Source of the DNA: Pseudomonas entomophila
Lineage (GTDB): Bacteria; Pseudomonadota; Gammaproteobacteria; Pseudomonadales; Pseudomonadaceae
NCBI RefSeq assembly: GCF_029193575.1
Contig: NZ_JARGCS010000056.1
Span: forward strand, 62,001 to 126,000
Length of the DNA: 64,000 nt
Direction of reading: 5' to 3'
This document shows positions 16,541 to 25,673 of this stretch, piece by piece; within the stretch, counting starts at the first letter, position 1, and each line of letters opens with the position of its first letter. The notes beneath the pieces were generated by a model. That model did not search any database. It saw only the letters and a program-made list of their open reading frames with translations, and had not been told where the DNA came from. The position numbers and the translations under genes are program-made.

Positions 16541-18247
16541 TCAACCAGCCGCCGGGTACCAGCGCGGCGTATACACCCACTCACCTCCGTCGGCCCGCTC
16601 AAACCGGCAGGTGGTGGAGGAGCCGACCAGCACCATGGTGCGCATGTCGACCATTTCCGGGGTGAGCTCAGCCAAGCTGACGACCTTCAGCGTCTGCCCC
16701 GGCCTACCGATATCACGCCCAAGTACTACAGGGGTCTGCCCCTCGCGATGCTGACGCACGATGCCCAGCGCCTGCCCGAGTTGCCAGGGCCTGGCCTTGG
16801 AAATCGGGTTGTAGAACGCCAGCACCAGGTCGGCCTGGGCGGCGAGGTCCAGGCGCTTCTCGATGGTCGACCACGGCTTGAGGTTGTCCGACAGCGACAT
16901 CACGCAGAAATCATGCCCCAGCGGCGCCCCCGCCTGGGCGGCGGTGGCCAGCGAAGCCGAGACGCCGGGAAGGACCTGCAGGTCGACCTGGTGCCAGGCC
17001 GGGTCGCTGGAGGCGTGCAGCGCTTCGAGCACCGCTGCGGCCATGGCGAACACACCCGGGTCACCCGACGACACCACCACCACCGAGCGCCCCTGGGCGG
17101 CCAGCGCGAAGGCGTGGCGGGCGCGCTGCATCTCTTCGCGGTTGTCGGTGCAGTGCAGCACCTGGTCGTCGCGGAACGGGCCAGCCATGCGCACGTAGGT
17201 CTCGTAGCCGAGCACGTCCTGGGCGCGGGCCAACTCCGCCTTGACCGCCGGCACCATCAGCTCGGCCGCGCCGGGGCCAAGGCCTATCACCGCCAGGCGG
17301 CCACGTGGCCGGCCCACCCGCGCCACGTCGATGGGCACGGCGGCCACGGCGATCGCCAGACCCGCCACCTCGACCAGCCGCGCGCCGGGCAAGGCCTGTG
17401 CGGCCAGGGCCGACGGGGTGTCGGCGGCCGGCGCATGGCGCACGGCGACGCCCAGTGCCTGGGCGGCGGCATGCAGCGCAGGCTCGGCCATCGCCGTGTC
17501 GTTGGCCAGCAGGCAAGCCAACGACGCCTCGGCAATGCCCGCCTGTTGCAACGCCTGGCGTACCTGGACGGCCAGCCCCGGCGTAGCGTCAGGTACCGCC
17601 ACCAGCACCGAACGCGAGTGGATCAGCAACTCGTCGCGACGCGCCGGGCGCGCCTGGCAACCGACATGAATGGTGCGTTGCGCGGTGTCGGCCTGTGGCA
17701 ACTGGGCCTGCGCCAACCACGTGGCCTCGCCCTCGATGCGCACGCATTCACCGGCCAACAGGTCGGAGACGAAACGCTTGCCCTGCTCCAGGTCCGCCAG
17801 CGCATAACCCTCGGGGGGGTTGAGCAGGCAGGTACCGAAACGCAGTTCGCCACTGGTGGTGATCGCCGCAGCCACGCCCAGCGCCTCGCCCAGCTCACGG
17901 GCCATGACGTTGACCCCGCTCAACCCACCGAGCAGCGGCACCACCGCGCTGCCATCCTCGGCAACGGCCAGCACCGGCGGTTCGGCGCCTTTCTCGTCGA
18001 GCAGTCCGGCCAGGGTACGGATGACGATACCCGCGGCGCACAGGGCAATGATGGGCGTGGCCTGCTGGTACAGCGCACGCAGGGTGTCGCCGAACGCCTG
18101 GTAATACTGGTCGACGCCCTCGACCCGGCCGCTCAGCCCATGGATCCGCGCCTGTGGATAACGCTGTTGGATACGCCGCGCCGTGCCCAGGCTGCCAGGG
18201 CCGAGGATGACGATGGCCGGTGCGGTGTTCAGGTTCAGCCCTGCCAT
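16541..18247 (-). CDS. cobJ: CbiG/CobE-CobJ fusion, precorrin-3B C17-methyltransferase
   Basis: A 568-residue two-part protein. Residues 1 to about 310 resemble CbiG, including the C-terminal CobE-like region (LVAVPDATPGLAVQVRQAL...LLANDTAMAEPAL). From about residue 315 (RGRLAVIGLGPG) there is a normal-sized tetrapyrrole methylase of about 254 residues, with the motifs VVSSGDPGVFAMA and VLPGVSASLATAAQAGAPLGHDF, matching CobJ. CobJ methylates C17 of precorrin-3B and drives ring contraction. It is the last gene of cobG-H-I-J and overlaps cobI by 13 bp. Having a CbiG half in a CobG-type pathway is notable. Confidence 0.92.
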   Translation of the reverse strand: MAGLNLNTAPAIVILGPGSLGTARRIQQRYPQARIHGLSGRVEGVDQYYQAFGDTLRALYQQATPIIALCAAGIVIRTLAGLLDEKGAEPPVLAVAEDGSAVVPLLGGLSGVNVMARELGEALGVAAAITTSGELRFGTCLLNPPEGYALADLEQGKRFVSDLLAGECVRIEGEATWLAQAQLPQADTAQRTIHVGCQARPARRDELLIHSRSVLVAVPDATPGLAVQVRQALQQAGIAEASLACLLANDTAMAEPALHAAAQALGVAVRHAPAADTPSALAAQALPGARLVEVAGLAIAVAAVPIDVARVGRPRGRLAVIGLGPGAAELMVPAVKAELARAQDVLGYETYVRMAGPFRDDQVLHCTDNREEMQRARHAFALAAQGRSVVVVSSGDPGVFAMAAAVLEALHASSDPAWHQVDLQVLPGVSASLATAAQAGAPLGHDFCVMSLSDNLKPWSTIEKRLDLAAQADLVLAFYNPISKARPWQLGQALGIVRQHREGQTPVVLGRDIGRPGQTLKVVSLAELTPEMVDMRTMVLVGSSTTCRFERADGGEWVYTPRWYPAAG

Positions 18248-18969
18248 TTTTCCCCCGGCACGATGATCAGCGAGAAGTACGGCGAGGACTGCGGGTCCAC
18301 CTCATCCAGCGGCACAATTTTCTGGTTGGCCATGGTCGCCCGCTCGACGTACAGCGCGCGCCCATCCAGGCCCAGTTCGGCCAGCACCTGGCGCACCTTG
18401 GGGAAGTTGCGCCCGAGTTTCATCACCACCGCCGCGTCGGCGTCGGCCAGGCGACGCTTGAGCTCGTCGTGGGGCAGCACGCCGGAGAGCACGGTGAGGG
18501 TCTGGTTGCGGTACACCAGTGGCGCGCCGAGCACCGAGGCGCCGCCGAGCATCGAGCACACGCCGGGAATCACCTCAGCCTCGAAGCGCTGGGCCAGACG
18601 GTCGTGCAGGTACATGTAGGAGCCGTAGAAGAACGGGTCGCCCTCGCAGATCACCGCCACGTCGCGGCCGGCGTCCAGGTGCTCGGCAACCTGCGCGGCG
18701 GCTTCGTCGTAGAAGTCGCTGATCACCTGCTCATACGACAGCGGCGCCGGCAGGACCTCGGTGGTCACCGGGTACACCAGCGGCAGCAGGGTCTGCTGCG
18801 CCTGCAGATGCGCCTCGATGATGCCGAAGGCATTGCCGCGCTTGCCCTTGGCCACGAAGTACGCCACCACCGGCGCCTCGCGCAGCAGGCGCAGGGCCTT
18901 GACCGTGATCAGTTCCGGGTCGCCGGGGCCAACGCCCAGGCCAAGCAGACGTCCGCGCGGCGTCATCAT
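18235..18969 (-). CDS. cobI: Precorrin-2 C20-methyltransferase
   Basis: A 244-residue SAM-dependent tetrapyrrole methylase that makes precorrin-3A. It starts RGRLLGLGVGPGDPELITVKAL and has CEGDPFFYGSYMYL and VIPGVCSMLGGAS. Two adjacent ATG codons follow GGAGGTGGA; the second (18966) has the better spacing, so the protein may begin one residue later. It overlaps cobH by 4 bp upstream and cobJ by 13 bp downstream, so translation is tightly coupled. Confidence 0.95.
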   Translation of the reverse strand: MMTPRGRLLGLGVGPGDPELITVKALRLLREAPVVAYFVAKGKRGNAFGIIEAHLQAQQTLLPLVYPVTTEVLPAPLSYEQVISDFYDEAAAQVAEHLDAGRDVAVICEGDPFFYGSYMYLHDRLAQRFEAEVIPGVCSMLGGASVLGAPLVYRNQTLTVLSGVLPHDELKRRLADADAAVVMKLGRNFPKVRQVLAELGLDGRALYVERATMANQKIVPLDEVDPQSSPYFSLIIVPGEKWQG

Positions 18970-19592
18970 TCCACCTCCGTGGCCAGCGCGTTGACCGCTG
19001 CGGCGGCCATCGCGCTGCCGCCCAGGCGGCCCTGCATGATCACGAACGGCACACCGCGGCTGTCGGCGGCGAGCATCGCCTTGGACTCGGCGGCACCGAC
19101 GAAGCCCACCGGGAAGCCGAGGATCAAGGCCGGTTTCGGGGCCCCTGCATCAAGCATTTCCAGCAAGTAGAACAGCGCCGTCGGCGCGTTGCCGATCACC
19201 ACCACGCTGCCTTCCAAGTGCGGGCGCCACAGTTCCAGGGCCACCGCCGAGCGGGTATTGCCAGCGTCCTTGGCCAGGCCCGGCACGCTCGGGTCGCGCA
19301 AGGTGCAGATCACCTCGTTGTTGGCAGGCAGGCGCGCGCGGGTAATGCCTTCGGCGACCATGTGCGCGTCGCAGAGGATCGGCGCGCCTTTGGCCAACGC
19401 CGCGCGCCCGGCGCTGCCGGCGCCTTCGGAGAATTGCAGGCCGTCGATGGCCTCGACCATGCCGCAGGCGTGGATCACCCGCACGGCGAGCTTTTCCAGG
19501 TCGGCGGGGATGCGCTCCAAGCGGGCCTCCTCGCGGATGATGCGGAAGGAATTGCGATAGATCTCCTGACCATCGCGGATGTAATCAATCAT
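18966..19592 (-). CDS. cobH: Precorrin-8X methylmutase
   Basis: A 208-residue enzyme that moves the C11 methyl group to C12 to give hydrogenobyrinate. The active-site histidine lies in VRVIHACGMVEAID; ILCDAHMVAEGI and GNAPTALFYLLEM are family segments. The ATG at 19592 has GGAG upstream and overlaps the last 8 bp of cobG. The longer open frame upstream is a shadow of cobG. Confidence 0.95.
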   Translation of the reverse strand: MIDYIRDGQEIYRNSFRIIREEARLERIPADLEKLAVRVIHACGMVEAIDGLQFSEGAGSAGRAALAKGAPILCDAHMVAEGITRARLPANNEVICTLRDPSVPGLAKDAGNTRSAVALELWRPHLEGSVVVIGNAPTALFYLLEMLDAGAPKPALILGFPVGFVGAAESKAMLAADSRGVPFVIMQGRLGGSAMAAAAVNALATEVE

Positions 19593-20916
19593 CAAGGGGC
19601 TCCGTCGGCAGGTCGAGCATCGCGCCTGCTTCTTCTGGGGTAAGGTCGCGGCCGCGCAGACGGCCGAAGCCCGGCGCGTGCGCATCGCGTAGGTAAAGGT
19701 CGTAGCGGCCCGGGGCGCGGGCCAGCAGGGTGGCCGGGGCGACATGGGCCACGGCGCAGGAACGGGGGCAACCGGACAGGTGCACACTGCCCGGCGCGCC
19801 GCTAGGCAGGCAGGCGGCCAGCACCAGGGCATCGGCCTTGGTGTCGGCCTGGCCTTTGGCGCAACCACTGGCGCCGGTGCAGGCCGTGACGCGCGCCAGC
19901 GCTTGCCCGGCATCGCACAGCAGGCCCAGCGCGCGCAGGTGCGCCTGGGCGTTGGCCAGGTGATCTTCCTTGAAATGCGGCAGCACCACACTCTGCCAGG
20001 GGCTCATGTGTAGGCTGCCATCGCCCGACTCACGGGCCAGGTGCGCCAGCGCACGCAGCATGGCCGGGGTCAGCCGCCCCAGCGGCGGTGCCACGCCCAG
20101 GGCCACGCCCTGCCGCTGGGGCAGGCGGCCTAGCCAGGGGCTGGGGCGTCTCGAGCGGCGCCAACCCAGCACCGCCGCGTCGCGGCGCAGGGCGATGCCC
20201 AGGCCTTCGACGAAGCGCTCGGCCGTACAGCCCTGCAACAGCTGGCGCATGCGCGCCTGCTCCGGCGTGGCCAGGTCGAGGAAGCGCTCCAAGACCGCAC
20301 GCACCAGGGCCAGGCCCTGCGCCAGCGGCACCGCGCCAAGCGGCGCGCCATCGGCCGGGCACCCGGCCAGCCCGAAGGCCAGCCACGGTTGCTGATCGAG
20401 GTGCAGGGCCGACAGCCACAGGTCATGGGGGTGCTCGAGCATCGCCAGGGCCTCGCCGCCATCGAGCTGCACGGCGAACTTGGCCGACAGCGCGTGCAGG
20501 TGCGGGGTGGTTTCCAGCAGGCTGAGGATCTGCGCGGCCAGTGGGCGCACATCGATCAACTGGGCAGGGTCGACACCGGCCAGGGGGCTGAGCATGAGGT
20601 TGCGCACGTCATCGCCCGCCGCCTCGCGCGGGCCCAGGCCGGCGGCCAGCAGATGCTCGACCAGGCCCTGGTGGTCGCTGCCGATGCCGCGCACTTGCAG
20701 GTTGCCGCGATTGGTCGCCTCGATCACCCCACCGGCGAAGCGCTCGGCGGCCTCGGCCACCGCTTCGGCCTGCTCGGCCCGCAGCAGGCCACCGGGCAGC
20801 TTGATGCGACAGATGCCGCCATCGCGCGCGGCGACGATGCGCCACAACCCCGGGCAGGCCGAGGGGCGGGGTGAAACGGCGGGGGTCGGGGGCTGCTTCA
20901 AGGGGGTGTCCGGCAA
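19585..20916 (-). CDS. cobG: Precorrin-3B synthase (oxygen-dependent)
   Basis: A 443-residue member of the nitrite/sulfite reductase family that uses O2 to make precorrin-3B, the hallmark of the aerobic cobalamin route. The iron-sulfur/siroheme ligands are CTGASGCAKG and LSGCPRSC near residues 345-390. The N-terminal CPGLWRIVAARDGGICRIKLPGG region is typical. The probable start is TTG at 20916, which gives the usual Pseudomonas N-terminus MPDTPLK; no good ribosome binding site precedes it. It is the first gene of cobG-H-I-J, divergent from cobL. Confidence 0.92.
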   Translation of the reverse strand: MPDTPLKQPPTPAVSPRPSACPGLWRIVAARDGGICRIKLPGGLLRAEQAEAVAEAAERFAGGVIEATNRGNLQVRGIGSDHQGLVEHLLAAGLGPREAAGDDVRNLMLSPLAGVDPAQLIDVRPLAAQILSLLETTPHLHALSAKFAVQLDGGEALAMLEHPHDLWLSALHLDQQPWLAFGLAGCPADGAPLGAVPLAQGLALVRAVLERFLDLATPEQARMRQLLQGCTAERFVEGLGIALRRDAAVLGWRRSRRPSPWLGRLPQRQGVALGVAPPLGRLTPAMLRALAHLARESGDGSLHMSPWQSVVLPHFKEDHLANAQAHLRALGLLCDAGQALARVTACTGASGCAKGQADTKADALVLAACLPSGAPGSVHLSGCPRSCAVAHVAPATLLARAPGRYDLYLRDAHAPGFGRLRGRDLTPEEAGAMLDLPTEPLDD

Positions 20917-21054
20917 TCGTGAAGGTGCGCTTCAGTGTAGAAGGCGCGGTATTATGCCTGCTTTGGTCGGCGGCATGAAAAGCCGGTGGTCGCAGCTCTC
21001 ATGAAACAGGCGCCTGCACGGGGCGCGACAGCCTTGAAAATGGAAACGAACGTA
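20917..21054. promoter_or_regulatory. Divergent cobG/cobL promoter region
   Basis: A 138-bp gap between divergent cobalamin blocks. GTATTATGCC gives a -10-like TATTAT at 20950-20955 toward cobL, with no convincing -35. No B12-box or cobalamin-riboswitch core was found. Confidence 0.3.
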
Positions 21055-22266
21055 ATGGCCCCCTGGCTGACAGTAATCGGCATCGGCGAAGACGGCTTCA
21101 GCGGCCTGGGCAAACAAGCCCGGCGCGCGCTGCTGTCGGCCACGCGCATCTTCGGCAGCCCACGCCAGCTGGCGCTGCTGCCACGCTGCGTGGTCGGCCA
21201 GCACCACGCATGGCCCAGCCCCTTCTCCCTGGCGCCGCTGCTGGCCTTGCGCGGCGAGCCGGTGTGCGTGCTGGCCAGCGGCGACCCGATGTTCTACGGC
21301 GTCGGCGCCAGCCTGGCGCGGCAGTTGCCGGCCGAGGAGCTGCAGGTGCTGCCGATGCCCTCTTCCTGCGCCCTGGCCGCCGCCCGCCTGGGCTGGCCGT
21401 TGCAGGAGGTGCAGGTGCTGTCGGTGGTCGCCCGCCCACTGGCGGCACTGAACGCCCAGCTGTACAGCGGCATCCGCCTCCTGGTGCTGAGCAACGACGG
21501 CGACAGCCCTGCCGCCATCGCCGCGCTGCTGCGCGAACGGGGCTTCGGGCCGAGCCGCCTGTGGGTATTCGAGCACCTCGGCGGGCCAGAGGAGCGCCAG
21601 CTCAGCGGCACCGCCAACGACTGGCCGCACCCCCAGGCCGCCGCGCTCAACCTGGTAGCCATCGAGTGCCTGGCCGCAGCGGACGCACCGCGCCGCTCGC
21701 CGGTGGCCGGCCTGCCCGACAGCGCCTTCCGCCACGATGGCCAGCTGACCAAGCGCGACGTACGCGCCATCACCCTCGCCCGCCTCGCCCCAACCCCCGG
21801 CGAGCTGCTGTGGGACGTGGGCGCCGGCTGCGGCTCCATCGGCATCGAATGGATGCGCGCCCACCCCAGTTGCCGCGCCCTGGCCATCGAGGCCGACGAG
21901 GGCCGCCAGGGCTTCATCGAACACAACCGCGAGCAACTCGGCGTGCCTGGCCTGCAACTGGTGCGCGGCAAGGCGCCGCAAGCCCTGCACGACCTGGAGC
22001 GCCCCGACGCGATCTTCATCGGCGGCGGCGTCACCCGCGAGGGCGTGCTCGACCTGTGCTGGGAACGCCTGCGCCCAGGCGGGCGGCTGGTGGCCAATGC
22101 CGTGACCCTGCAAAGCGAACTGGCGCTGGCGCATTTTCGTGAGCGCCACGGCGGCGAGCTGACCCGTATCCACATCGCCCAGGCCCAGCCCCTCGGCACC
22201 TTCGACACCTGGCGCCAGGCGCTGCCAATCACCCTGCTCGACGTGGTCAAGCCCCGCGATGCGTGA
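21055..22266 (+). CDS. cobL: Precorrin-6Y C5,15-methyltransferase (decarboxylating)
   Basis: A 403-residue fusion of CbiE (N-terminal tetrapyrrole methylase, WLTVIGIGEDGFSGLG, VLASGDPMFYGVG) and CbiT (C-terminal class I methyltransferase, LLWDVGAGCGSIGIEW). It methylates C5 and C15 and removes the acetate side-chain carboxyl. The ATG at 21055 starts the family sequence; earlier in-frame ATGs (20986, 21040) lack better ribosome sites. cbiD overlaps its end by 8 bp. Confidence 0.94.
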   Translation: MAPWLTVIGIGEDGFSGLGKQARRALLSATRIFGSPRQLALLPRCVVGQHHAWPSPFSLAPLLALRGEPVCVLASGDPMFYGVGASLARQLPAEELQVLPMPSSCALAAARLGWPLQEVQVLSVVARPLAALNAQLYSGIRLLVLSNDGDSPAAIAALLRERGFGPSRLWVFEHLGGPEERQLSGTANDWPHPQAAALNLVAIECLAAADAPRRSPVAGLPDSAFRHDGQLTKRDVRAITLARLAPTPGELLWDVGAGCGSIGIEWMRAHPSCRALAIEADEGRQGFIEHNREQLGVPGLQLVRGKAPQALHDLERPDAIFIGGGVTREGVLDLCWERLRPGGRLVANAVTLQSELALAHFRERHGGELTRIHIAQAQPLGTFDTWRQALPITLLDVVKPRDA

Positions 22267-23353
22267 AGAAACCCGCGAACAACCCGCACCGCTGCGCAGC
22301 GGCCTGACCACTGGCAGCTGCGCCACCGCCACCAGCCTCGCCGCCGCCCGCCTGCTGCTCACCGGCCACAACGACGACGCGGTGCAGATCACCCTGCCCA
22401 AGGGCAAGCAGGTGCAGATGCGCCTGGAGTTTTGCCGCCGCGACGGCGAGCGCGCCGAGGCCGGCACGCTCAAGGATGCCGGTGACGACCCGGACGTCAC
22501 CCACGGCGCGTTGCTCTACAGCCAGGTGCGCCTGTTGAGCGAGCCCGGCATCCGCTTCGTCGCCGGCCAGGGCGTCGGCACCGTGACCCGCCCCGGGCTG
22601 GTGCTGGCGGTGGGCGAGCCGGCGATCAACCCGGTGCCGCGACGGATGATCAGCGAGCACCTGCAACGCCTGGCCGGCGAATGCGCCTATGGCGGCGGCT
22701 TCGAGGTCACGGTCAACGTGCAGGGCGGCGAGCAACTGGCGCTCAAGACCATGAACCCGCGCCTGGGCATCCTCGGCGGGTTGTCGATCCTCGGCACCAG
22801 CGGCATCGTCCGGCCGTTCTCCTGCGCGGCCTACATCGCCTCGATCCAACAGGGCATCGACGTCGCCCATACCAACGGTTACACGCACATCGCCGCCTGC
22901 ACCGGCAACGCCAGCGAAGACACCATGCGCCGGGTCTACGCCCTGCCGGAGATCGCCCTGATCGAAATGGGCGACTTCGTCGGCGCGGTGCTCAAGCACC
23001 TGCGCAAGGTGCCGGTGGCGCGCCTGAGCCTGTGCGGTGGCTTCGGCAAGATCAGCAAGCTGGCCGCCGGGCACATGGACCTGCACAGCCGCCATTCGAG
23101 CATCGACCTGCCGCAGTTGGCCGGCTGGGCTGCGCAGATCGGCGCCAGTGCCGAACTGCAGGCGGCGATCGTCGCCGCCAACACCAGCCAGCAGGCCCTG
23201 GCGTTGGCCCATGCCGCCGGCATCGCCCTGGGCGACGCGGTGTGCGCCCACGCCCTGGCCTTCGCCCGCAGCGTGGTGCCGGCGCAGGTACAGGTGGAGG
23301 TGTTCGCCATCGATCGCCAGGGCGGTATCGTCGGCCAGGCAGGTGTGCAATGA
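22259..23353 (+). CDS. cbiD: Cobalt-precorrin-5B (C1)-methyltransferase CbiD
   Basis: A 364-residue CbiD. The N-terminus LRSGLTTGSCATATSLAAARLLL is the family signature. VGTVTRPGLVLAVGEPAINPVPRRM and FGKISKLAAGHMDLHSRHSSID are also typical. CbiD carries out C1 methylation in the cobalt-early (anaerobic) pathway; here it sits beside the oxygen-dependent CobG and no cobF is visible, so it probably fills the CobF step. It overlaps cobL by 8 bp and cobK by 4 bp. Confidence 0.93.
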   Translation: MREETREQPAPLRSGLTTGSCATATSLAAARLLLTGHNDDAVQITLPKGKQVQMRLEFCRRDGERAEAGTLKDAGDDPDVTHGALLYSQVRLLSEPGIRFVAGQGVGTVTRPGLVLAVGEPAINPVPRRMISEHLQRLAGECAYGGGFEVTVNVQGGEQLALKTMNPRLGILGGLSILGTSGIVRPFSCAAYIASIQQGIDVAHTNGYTHIAACTGNASEDTMRRVYALPEIALIEMGDFVGAVLKHLRKVPVARLSLCGGFGKISKLAAGHMDLHSRHSSIDLPQLAGWAAQIGASAELQAAIVAANTSQQALALAHAAGIALGDAVCAHALAFARSVVPAQVQVEVFAIDRQGGIVGQAGVQ

Positions 23354-24069
23354 GCGGGCGCATCCTGCTGCTCGGAGGGGTCACCGAGGCCCTGGCCATC
23401 GCCCGGCGCCTCGGCCCGCAGCACGTCTACAGCCTGGCCGGCATCGCCCGGGTGCCGCAGGACCTGGCCTGCCAGGTGCGGGTCGGCGGCTACGGCGGCG
23501 CCGAGGGGCTGGCGGCCTACCTGCGCGAGGCGGGCATCAGTTTGCTGGTCGACGCCACCCACCCCTATGCCGCGCAGATCAGCCACAACGCCGCCCTCGC
23601 CGCGAAAGCCGCCGGCATTCCCTGCTGGGCCCTGCGCCGGCCGGCCTGGCAAGCCCAGCCGGGCGACGACTGGCGCGAGGTCGATGGCTGGGCCGGGCTG
23701 ATCGAGGCACTGGCGCCGTTCCAGCGACCGCTGTTCACCCTTGGCCGCGAGCCGCTGCGACACCTGGATGAAATTCCGCCCCGGCAATTCTGGACCCTGC
23801 GCGCCCTCGAAACCTGCCCAGGCAACGCGCGCTGCGAGGTGATCGGCGCACGCGGGCCGTTCCATCTCGACGACGAGCGCGCGCTGTTCGAGCGGCGGCG
23901 AATCGATGTGCTGGTGAGCAAGAACAGCGGCAGCGTGGCGACCGAACCGAAGCTGGAGGTGGCGCGCGAGCGCGGGGTGCCGGTGCTGATTCTCAAGCGC
24001 CCGGCGTTGCCGCCCGTCGACCGCGAGTTCCTCGACCCAGACGCGCTACTGCAAGCCCTGGCGCCCTGA
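23350..24069 (+). CDS. cobK: Precorrin-6X reductase
   Basis: A 239-residue NADPH-dependent reductase of the corrin ring. Family features are ILLLGGVTEALAIARRL at the N-terminus, LVDATHPYAAQISHNAA, and VSKNSGSVATEPKLEVARERGVPVLILKRP near the end. The ATG overlaps the cbiD stop (ATGA). It is the last gene of the plus-strand cob block. Confidence 0.95.
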   Translation: MSGRILLLGGVTEALAIARRLGPQHVYSLAGIARVPQDLACQVRVGGYGGAEGLAAYLREAGISLLVDATHPYAAQISHNAALAAKAAGIPCWALRRPAWQAQPGDDWREVDGWAGLIEALAPFQRPLFTLGREPLRHLDEIPPRQFWTLRALETCPGNARCEVIGARGPFHLDDERALFERRRIDVLVSKNSGSVATEPKLEVARERGVPVLILKRPALPPVDREFLDPDALLQALAP

Positions 24070-24181
24070 CCCACGCGAACGTTGTCGATTTTTCGCCCCC
24101 TGTCAGCGAACACGTCCGAATGGCCATCTGACTCATTGCTGCCGTAGACTCCAGCCTCCTCCCTTGGAAGGCCTCGCCCAT

Positions 24182-24619
24182 ATGGAAATGCAATGGTGGA
24201 TCTGGCTCGTCTTCGGCCTCGCCCTGATCCTGCTGGAACTGGTCCTGCCGACGTTCTTCATCCTCTGGTTCGGCATCGGCGCCGTGCTCGTCTCGCTCAT
24301 CGCCGTGGTGGCGCCCAGCCTGGAGCTGGCCACGCAGGTGTTGCTGTGGGTGCTGCTGTCGTCCATCACCACGGTGCTGTGGTTCAAGGTGTTTCGGCGC
24401 AAGCAACCGGACACGCGCTGGACCGCCGATAGCGTGATCGGCGAGGTCGGCCTGCTGACCGCCAGCGTCTCGGAATTCCAGAAAGGCCGCGTGCGCTTCC
24501 AGAAGCCGGTGCTCGGCAACGAGGAATGGACGTGCATCGCCGACAGCGACATCCCCTCCGGCGAGCGCGTGCGCTTGACCGCCATCGAAGGCAACACCGC
24601 CCGGGTCACCCGGGCCTGA
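24182..24619 (+). CDS. NfeD-like membrane protein
   Basis: A 145-residue short-form NfeD. Two or three N-terminal hydrophobic segments (WWIWLVFGLALILLELVLP, then VLLWVLLSSITTVLWF) are followed by an OB-fold domain (residues about 80-145, with VIGEVGLLTASVSEF and GERVRLTAIEGNTARV). NfeD proteins work with SPFH proteins in membrane microdomains; such a gene follows 27 bp later. The ATG at 24182 has GGAAGG ten bases upstream. Confidence 0.9.
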   Translation: MEMQWWIWLVFGLALILLELVLPTFFILWFGIGAVLVSLIAVVAPSLELATQVLLWVLLSSITTVLWFKVFRRKQPDTRWTADSVIGEVGLLTASVSEFQKGRVRFQKPVLGNEEWTCIADSDIPSGERVRLTAIEGNTARVTRA

Positions 24620-24646
24620 CCCCGTAGCAAAAAGGAATTTTCCCCC

Positions 24647-25501
24647 ATGACCAGCCTCATCGTCGCCGGCGTCATCGCCCTGTTCGTCCTGATCACCGTG
24701 TTCAAGGGGGTGCGCATCGTGCCCCAGGGCGAGGAATGGATCGTCGAGCGCCTGGGCCGCTACCACAGCACGCTCAAGCCCGGCCTGAACATCGTCATCC
24801 CGTACATGGACGTGGTCGCCTACCGCCTGCCGACCAAAGACATCATCCTCGACGTGCAGCAACAGGAGATCATCACCCGCGACAACGCGGTGATCGTCGC
24901 CAACGCCCTGTGCTTCGCCAAGGTGGTCGACCCGCAGAAAGCCTCCTACGGCGTGCAGAACTTCACCTTCGCCGTCACCAGCCTGACCATGACCTCGCTG
25001 CGCGCCATCGTCGGCTCGATGGACCTGGACGAGGCGCTGTCCAGCCGCGAGCAGATCAAGGCCCGCCTGCGCGAGGCGATGTCCGAGCAGACCGAGGACT
25101 GGGGCGTGACCGTGCGCTCGGTGGAGATCCAGGACATCAAGCCCTCGGAGAACATGCAGGTGGCCATGGAGCGCCAAGCCGCCGCCGAGCGTGAACGTAA
25201 AGCCGACGTGACCCGTGCCGAAGGCGCCAAGCAGGCGGCGATCCTCGAAGCCGAGGCGCGCCTGCAAGCGGCCAAGCTGGACGCCGAGGCGCAGATCAAC
25301 CTGGCCGAGGCTTCGGCGCGGGCGATCGAACTGGTCAAGGAAGCCGTGGGCAACGAGACCACTCCGGCCATGTACCTGCTGGGCGAGCGCTACATCGGCG
25401 CGATGGAGAACCTGGCGGGCAGCGACAACGCCAAGGTGGTGGTGCTGCCAGCCGACCTGCAAGAGACCGTGCGCGGGCTGCTGGGCCGCGGCAAGGCCTG
25501 A
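24647..25501 (+). CDS. SPFH/stomatin-like membrane protein
   Basis: A 284-residue stomatin-type protein: one N-terminal membrane anchor (SLIVAGVIALFVLITVF), an SPFH domain (RIVPQGEEWIVERLGRYHSTLKPGLNIVIPY...WGVTVRSVEIQDIKPSENM), then an Ala/Glu-rich coiled coil (about 170-235). It is likely to oligomerise at the inner membrane and steady membrane proteases or other partners. It is paired with the NfeD gene upstream, the standard operon for this family. Confidence 0.93.
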   Translation: MTSLIVAGVIALFVLITVFKGVRIVPQGEEWIVERLGRYHSTLKPGLNIVIPYMDVVAYRLPTKDIILDVQQQEIITRDNAVIVANALCFAKVVDPQKASYGVQNFTFAVTSLTMTSLRAIVGSMDLDEALSSREQIKARLREAMSEQTEDWGVTVRSVEIQDIKPSENMQVAMERQAAAERERKADVTRAEGAKQAAILEAEARLQAAKLDAEAQINLAEASARAIELVKEAVGNETTPAMYLLGERYIGAMENLAGSDNAKVVVLPADLQETVRGLLGRGKA

Positions 25502-25506
25502 TTTCC

Positions 25507-25573
25507 CATCGCGGGGCAAGCCCTCTCCCGCGGGTATGACAGCGTCCCCTGTAGAGTGGGCTTGCCCCGCGAT
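25507..25573. repeat. REP pair (BIME)
   Basis: ATCGCGGGGCAAGCC and inverted GGGCTTGCCCCGCGAT, separated by about 35 bp, after the stomatin gene. Confidence 0.75.
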
Positions 25574-25673
25574 TGCGTCCGCACAGCCCCCAGGTGCGGC
25601 ACTTCACCGCACCCCCGTGTTTTTACCTATACTCGCCCTACAATACCCATCTGATTCCTGACCGGATCTCTCC

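Noticed and set aside
20917..21054. Cobalamin riboswitch before cobG or cobL.
   Set aside because: No B12-box or conserved core could be found in the 138-bp gap.
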